From NCBI GenBank assembly GCA_029907045.1, contig JARYMR010000063.1, forward strand, positions 1 to 8,282: DNA of 8,282 bases. Direction: 5' to 3'. The notes below the pieces were generated by a model. The model did no database searches, was not told the origin of the DNA, and worked only from the letters and a program-made list of their open reading frames with translations. The DNA comes from Candidatus Bathyarchaeota archaeon (GTDB taxonomy: Archaea > Thermoproteota > Bathyarchaeia > Bathyarchaeales > UBA233). Below are positions 5,592-8,282 of the stretch, piece by piece. A program made the translations under genes and the position numbers. The number at the start of each line of letters is the position of its first letter. Position 1 is the stretch's first letter.

Positions 5592-6017
5592 CTATCCTAA
5601 ATGTTTCTTTAAGACGGCTTCAATATGCTTTTTTGGAACAAGCCCAACAATTCTGTCTGCTTCTTTTCCATCTTTCATTATTATTAAGGTGGGTATGCTG
5701 AAAATTTTGAATTTCTCCGCAGTTTTTGGGTTTTCGTCAACGTTAAGTTTTCCAACAAAAATTTTCCCAAAATACTCCTCAGCCAACTCTTCAATTGTTG
5801 GACCTAAAGCCAAGCATGGACCACACCAGGGCGCCCAAAAATCAATCAAAGCTAAATGATGCTGGTTTACTATCTTGTTAAAATTTGAATCTGTTACGCG
5901 GACTGGTTCCGATGACATTTTATTTCTTTTCTCCTTTAATTCTCTGATTTTCTTTTCTCTGATATGTTTCAGTTCTTCATCTTCCCCAGATATAAACTGT
6001 TCGTGTTCTCCGCTCAT
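5592..6017 (-). CDS. Thioredoxin with charged N-terminal extension
   Basis: A thioredoxin domain of about 105 residues follows a 33-residue extension. The domain shows PVRVTDSNFNKIV, the strand LALIDFWAPWCGPC with active-site Cys65 and Cys68, DENPKTAEKFKI, the cis-proline loop SIPT (Pro109), and the final helix HIEAVLKKHL. It should reduce protein disulfides in the cytoplasm, with electrons from a thioredoxin reductase not in this window. The extension (GEDEELKHIREKKIRELKEK) is a highly charged predicted helix. AAAGGAG at 5937-5931 lies 12 nt before an internal in-frame ATG (Met34, 5918), so a standard 108-residue form could also be made. The long start at 6017 has AAGGGAAC directly upstream. 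It lies 9 nt after DUF1893 and 7 nt before the small membrane protein, consistent with one operon. Confidence 0.95.
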   Translation of the reverse strand: MSGEHEQFISGEDEELKHIREKKIRELKEKRNKMSSEPVRVTDSNFNKIVNQHHLALIDFWAPWCGPCLALGPTIEELAEEYFGKIFVGKLNVDENPKTAEKFKIFSIPTLIIMKDGKEADRIVGLVPKKHIEAVLKKHLG

Positions 6018-6026
6018 GTTCCCTTT

Positions 6027-6467
6027 TCATCCTTCACTATTCAAAGAAATCTGTAAAGCCTTAAGCCTTTTGTAAGCTTCGTTTGGGTTTGAAATTTTTG
6101 CTGCCAATTTTTCGAAGGGGCATATTCCAGCCTTTTTAAAGTCAAGAATGTTTTCAGCAAGCTCATCCCATTCATGATAAATCTTATGTTTTTCAAAAAA
6201 CGCTTTCGCCTCTTTGCTTAGGGTTGCGGCATAAACCATTTTAACGCTTTTGTAAACGCATAACAATGCTATGGCTTTTCCCACAACTTTGTCAGCTACA
6301 GAGGCTCCGTTAAGCTTGTCTCCGAGTTTTTCCACAGCTTCTAAAAAGCCTGAAATTCCACGGGATGCGGTTCCAAAAATTATTTCTCCATTTTTTGCTA
6401 TAGCAAGTGTTAAACCTTTTTCGGCTGATAAGCGCTTTTTTGCTATGGTTAAATCCTGTTTTTCCAT
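6027..6467 (-). CDS. DUF1893 family protein
   Basis: This 146-residue soluble protein has the DUF1893 layout: an N-terminal helix then GLTLAIAKNGEIIFGTASRG, the signature GASVADKVVGKAIALL (residues 54-69), VYAATLSKEAKAFFEKH, and a final region with CPFE (116-119). From memory, a Thermotoga homologue has a cytidine deaminase-like fold, but the deaminase zinc motifs HAE and PCxxC are absent here, so deaminase activity is not expected. The DKVVGKA motif looks like the functional centre; the biochemical role is unknown. The ATG at 6467 has no clear ribosome site and lies 30 nt after the FmdE-like gene. An AT-rich stretch about 30 nt upstream could serve a leaderless start, or the gene may simply be read through from upstream. 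It is followed closely by the thioredoxin gene. Confidence 0.85.
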   Translation of the reverse strand: MEKQDLTIAKKRLSAEKGLTLAIAKNGEIIFGTASRGISGFLEAVEKLGDKLNGASVADKVVGKAIALLCVYKSVKMVYAATLSKEAKAFFEKHKIYHEWDELAENILDFKKAGICPFEKLAAKISNPNEAYKRLKALQISLNSEG

Positions 6468-6497
6468 GGCAATCGATAATTATGAGTCATCAAAGTA

Positions 6498-6920
6498 TTA
6501 TTGCTTTTTCACAATGAAAAGTTGGTCCTCAGAGGTTCGGGCAATTTCCCAGGCAAGTTCTTCATTGGATGCGCCTTCTGAAAACTTTTTTGTTAAAGCT
6601 TCTGTTATTTTTGAGTTAATGGCGATGGTTAATTTTTTGTGAGTTTTTACGCATTGGAAATCTGCAGAGATTTCTTTTGATGAATTTTCGATTTTTAACT
6701 TTTGATTTCCAATAGTGCATTGGGTTGCAACTTGGATTCCGTCTAGCACGCATGAGAAGGGCGTTGAAAGTGGAAGTTTAGCTACTACTTGTAAATTGGC
6801 TGTTTTCAAAATTTTCTTGGCGGTTTCTCCCATTCTAACACCTAAAACAAGGAATGGACCCAAATGTCCATGAAATTTTTCAGCCTCTTTTACAGCCAGT
6901 TTAAGTTTTTCGTCAAGCAC
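6498..6920 (-). CDS. FmdE-like protein (formylmethanofuran dehydrogenase subunit E domain), short form
   Basis: This 140-residue protein carries the FmdE signature: KFHGHLGPFLVLGVRMG (His17, His19), then CVLDGIQVATQCTIGNQKL with Cys57, Asp60, Gln63 and Cys68. In the family these His/Cys residues sit around a metal site. Many FmdE proteins are about 200 residues with a C-terminal zinc-ribbon (CxxC pairs); that part is missing here and the sequence ends in a helical tail. The usual T-G-C is T-Q-C. The start is forced: GTG at 6920 is used because an in-frame TGA lies one codon further upstream and HGHLGPF lies near the start. The gene overlaps the upstream membrane-protein gene by 31 nt. Position in a Ni/Co transport operon suggests metal binding or delivery rather than methanofuran chemistry; this is inference. 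Confidence 0.82.
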   Translation of the reverse strand: MLDEKLKLAVKEAEKFHGHLGPFLVLGVRMGETAKKILKTANLQVVAKLPLSTPFSCVLDGIQVATQCTIGNQKLKIENSSKEISADFQCVKTHKKLTIAINSKITEALTKKFSEGASNEELAWEIARTSEDQLFIVKKQ

Positions 6921-7462
6921 CCTTCACCTTCACATTTGCTCTTCACATTTGCCTTCTCCAAAACACCAATAATTGGAAACGTGACTATTATACCGAGTAT
7001 TCCGCCTATCAAGTGCCATCCACCCCAAAAAGTTAAAGCCCAATCTACCGACCTACTCATAAAAACTGTTCCAATGATTACTCCAGCAAAATATGCAGAA
7101 ATAATTGTTACTAGGGCTACTGTAATTAGGTTGTAGGCTTTCAATTGGATTTTGTGTTTATTCACTGACATTAATATGTCGAAAAGTATGGCGGATAAAG
7201 CAAAACCAATGTTGTGCCATGAAGCCGTTATTAGCAAAGCTACTGTGGCTCCTATAACGCCAACTATAGATGCTGTTCCAAACTTGCTTGTTGCCCATGT
7301 GACAAGTAGGAGCGTTAAGAAGACGGAAACATCACAAAATATTGGAAGCCCAAACCATGTGAAACCTAAACGCCCCAATGTTAGGTTGAGGATAACCCAT
7401 AAGGCGCAGAAAACGCTTATTAAAGCGATGTCGACTGTTGTGAAGTAGGTGTTGCTTTTCAT
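6890..7462 (-). CDS. ECF transporter S-component-like membrane protein, 190 aa
   Basis: The frame is open upstream to 7612, but the start is placed at ATG 7462. This ATG overlaps the stop of the PDGLE gene by 4 nt (ATGA), and the upstream extension is hydrophilic shadow sequence inside the PDGLE gene. From this start there are about six hydrophobic segments: ~9-29, 38-58, 62-80, 86-100, 111-133 and 147-168. TTVDIALISVFCALWVILNL and the Gly-rich membrane segments resemble S-components (substrate-binding subunits) of ECF vitamin or metal transporters. His83 (SWHNIGF) and His150 (GGWHLIGG) lie at membrane borders. A cytoplasmic tail contains CEGEGC (177-182). It is co-translated with PDGLE and CbiM-type genes, so it probably contributes to metal or corrinoid-precursor uptake. 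The exact substrate is not shown by the sequence. Confidence 0.72.
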   Translation of the reverse strand: MKSNTYFTTVDIALISVFCALWVILNLTLGRLGFTWFGLPIFCDVSVFLTLLLVTWATSKFGTASIVGVIGATVALLITASWHNIGFALSAILFDILMSVNKHKIQLKAYNLITVALVTIISAYFAGVIIGTVFMSRSVDWALTFWGGWHLIGGILGIIVTFPIIGVLEKANVKSKCEGEGCLTKNLNWL

Positions 7463-7743
7463 TTGCTTTCGCCTTTTGGCTTGCTCATTGCCGTCCCAAG
7501 GATAAACGTAGCGCAGAAGACTAGGAAAATTCCGAAAATGCCAGCGGCTAGAGTTGAAATGTAGGGCGTGTCTATTATTGGCAATTGATAGTCTGGCATT
7601 AAACCCGTCCATAATGGCGTGTTCTCTTCTATTCCAAAGGTTTCAGCCACCTTTTCCAGCCCGTCTGGAAATTCTGAGGCAAAAGGAATTAGAACTGCAA
7701 GAAAAAGCAATATTAATATTAGTGCTTTAAAGTATCCCTTCAC
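7459..7743 (-). CDS. PDGLE domain protein (CbiN-like subunit of Ni/Co ECF transporter)
   Basis: This 94-residue protein has an N-terminal membrane span (about 6-23), the defining motif FPDGLEKVAE (PDGLE at 26-30), MPDYQLP (49-55) and a second span (about 63-85), ending in a basic cytoplasmic tail. PDGLE proteins replace or accompany CbiN beside CbiM in nickel and cobalt transporters and are thought to help CbiM load metal. The start is GTG at 7743, with AAGGGGAGAGAG directly upstream. It overlaps the end of the CbiM gene by 17 nt, and its own stop overlaps the next start as ATGA, so the three membrane genes appear translationally coupled. Length is normal for the family. Confidence 0.9.
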   Translation of the reverse strand: MKGYFKALILILLFLAVLIPFASEFPDGLEKVAETFGIEENTPLWTGLMPDYQLPIIDTPYISTLAAGIFGIFLVFCATFILGTAMSKPKGESK

Positions 7744-8282
7744 CCTCTCTCCCCTTAAGAATTGTTAATCCGCCAAGGACTTGAGGCTGAAGCCTTTTAA
7801 GTTGAGGTATAAGCGTAGTTGTTATCGCTGCTTCGCCCAAACCAATAAGCGCATGCCAAAAAAGCATTGCTGGAACAGTTACTGCGATTCCTCCAGCCTC
7901 AGAAAAAATTGGAGAAAAACCAATTTCCAAACCACAAGCCAAAGCGCCCAAAACAACAGAAAGCCAAGAAACTATGAAAACGCTTGGAAAAAGCCATCTT
8001 CTTCTTTTAAGGTCTTTTGTGAAGAATTTTATTAGGAAGAAGCTTAATCCGCCTATAATTGCCATGTTGAAGACATTAGCGCCGAAGGTGAATAAGCCAC
8101 CATCTGCAAAAAATATGGCTTGCATTAATAAGACGATGGTCATGCTTAGGATTGCAGCATAAGGCCCCAACAATATTGAGAGGAACGTGCTACCTACTAA
8201 ATGACCGCTTGTTCCATAGGCTATTGGAAAGTTTATCATTTGAGCTGCAAAAATGAAGGCGCTTGAAACCGCCAATAACGGA
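7727..8282 (-). CDS. cbiM: CbiM-type substrate-binding subunit of a cobalt/nickel ECF transporter (5' partial)
   Basis: The frame runs off the right edge; the codons at the edge read PLL and continue into AVSSAFIFAAQMINFPIAYG, so the codon at 8275 (TTG) is internal. CbiM hallmarks follow: GTSGHLVG, LLGPYAAILSMTIVLLMQAI, FADGGLFTFGANVFNMA, and WHALIGLGEAAIT near the C-terminus. Several membrane spans are evident. CbiM binds Ni2+ or Co2+ at the outer face and is the core of ECF metal transporters. The N-terminal metal site (MHI(P/M)DG in the family), which would help judge metal preference, is outside the window. The gene ends by overlapping the PDGLE gene. No CbiQ/EcfT or CbiO/ATPase gene occurs downstream within the window, so energising subunits must lie upstream of the edge or elsewhere. 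Confidence 0.93.
   Translation of the reverse strand, partial: PLLAVSSAFIFAAQMINFPIAYGTSGHLVGSTFLSILLGPYAAILSMTIVLLMQAIFFADGGLFTFGANVFNMAIIGGLSFFLIKFFTKDLKRRRWLFPSVFIVSWLSVVLGALACGLEIGFSPIFSEAGGIAVTVPAMLFWHALIGLGEAAITTTLIPQLKRLQPQVLGGLTILKGREGEGIL

Noticed and set aside
6476..6490. ATAATTAT palindrome and ATGAGTCAT imperfect palindrome before DUF1893 as promoter or operator
   Set aside because: Too close to the ATG (9 nt) to act as its TATA box, and palindromes this short are expected by chance in AT-rich DNA.
6271..6642. 123-codon plus-strand ORF spanning two gene ends
   Set aside because: Antisense to DUF1893 and the FmdE-like gene, both well supported by family motifs; no ribosome site of note.
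7463..7612. 50-residue N-terminal extension of the S-component-like frame
   Set aside because: It lies inside the PDGLE gene, is hydrophilic and composition-poor, and the ATGA overlap at 7462 gives a natural start.

Overview
The window reads as AT-rich archaeal DNA. The evidence is a CbiM/PDGLE metal transporter, an FmdE-type protein, an Lrp/AsnC regulator of archaeal type, a DUF1893 and a DUF2148 protein, a thioredoxin with a charged N-terminal extension, AT-rich TATA-like boxes and short Shine-Dalgarno motifs. The mix, together with an InlB-repeat surface protein and small lineage-type hypothetical proteins, suggests a TACK archaeon, most plausibly Bathyarchaeia. That placement is inferred from gene content only; no rRNA or tRNA is present.

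Layout. (1) Positions 1-2530, plus strand: the 3' part of a large surface protein built of InlB-type beta repeats, an Ig/PKD-like domain and a C-terminal membrane anchor, followed after 54 nt by a membrane-anchored, outward-facing protein with a caspase-like (clan CD) His/Cys pattern. (2) Positions 2539-3418, minus strand: an Lrp/AsnC regulator and a DUF5752-like protein, 1 nt apart. (3) Positions 3419-3691: a divergent regulatory region with an exact 21-bp direct repeat, a TATA-like box, a phased inverted-repeat element and possibly a 37-codon ORF. (4) Positions 3692-4830, plus strand: two hypothetical proteins, the second a coiled-coil protein with a conserved-looking C-terminal domain. (5) Positions 8282-4837, minus strand: a tightly packed eight-gene run in the order CbiM (5' end outside the window), PDGLE protein, ECF S-component-like membrane protein, FmdE-like protein, DUF1893, thioredoxin, a 44-aa single-span membrane protein found here by hand, and a DUF2148 Fe-S protein.

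The minus-strand run probably links Ni/Co uptake (CbiM, PDGLE, a second S-like subunit, a possible metal-binding FmdE-like protein) with a redox group (DUF1893, thioredoxin, small membrane protein, Fe-S DUF2148). The first four genes overlap one another by 4 to 31 nt. Within the window there is no EcfT/CbiQ or ATPase/CbiO partner.

No tRNA, rRNA, CRISPR array, insertion sequence or integrase was seen. The most interesting leads are the membrane-anchored caspase-like protein beside a repeat surface protein, the metal-transport/redox run with its small membrane protein, and the structured divergent control region.
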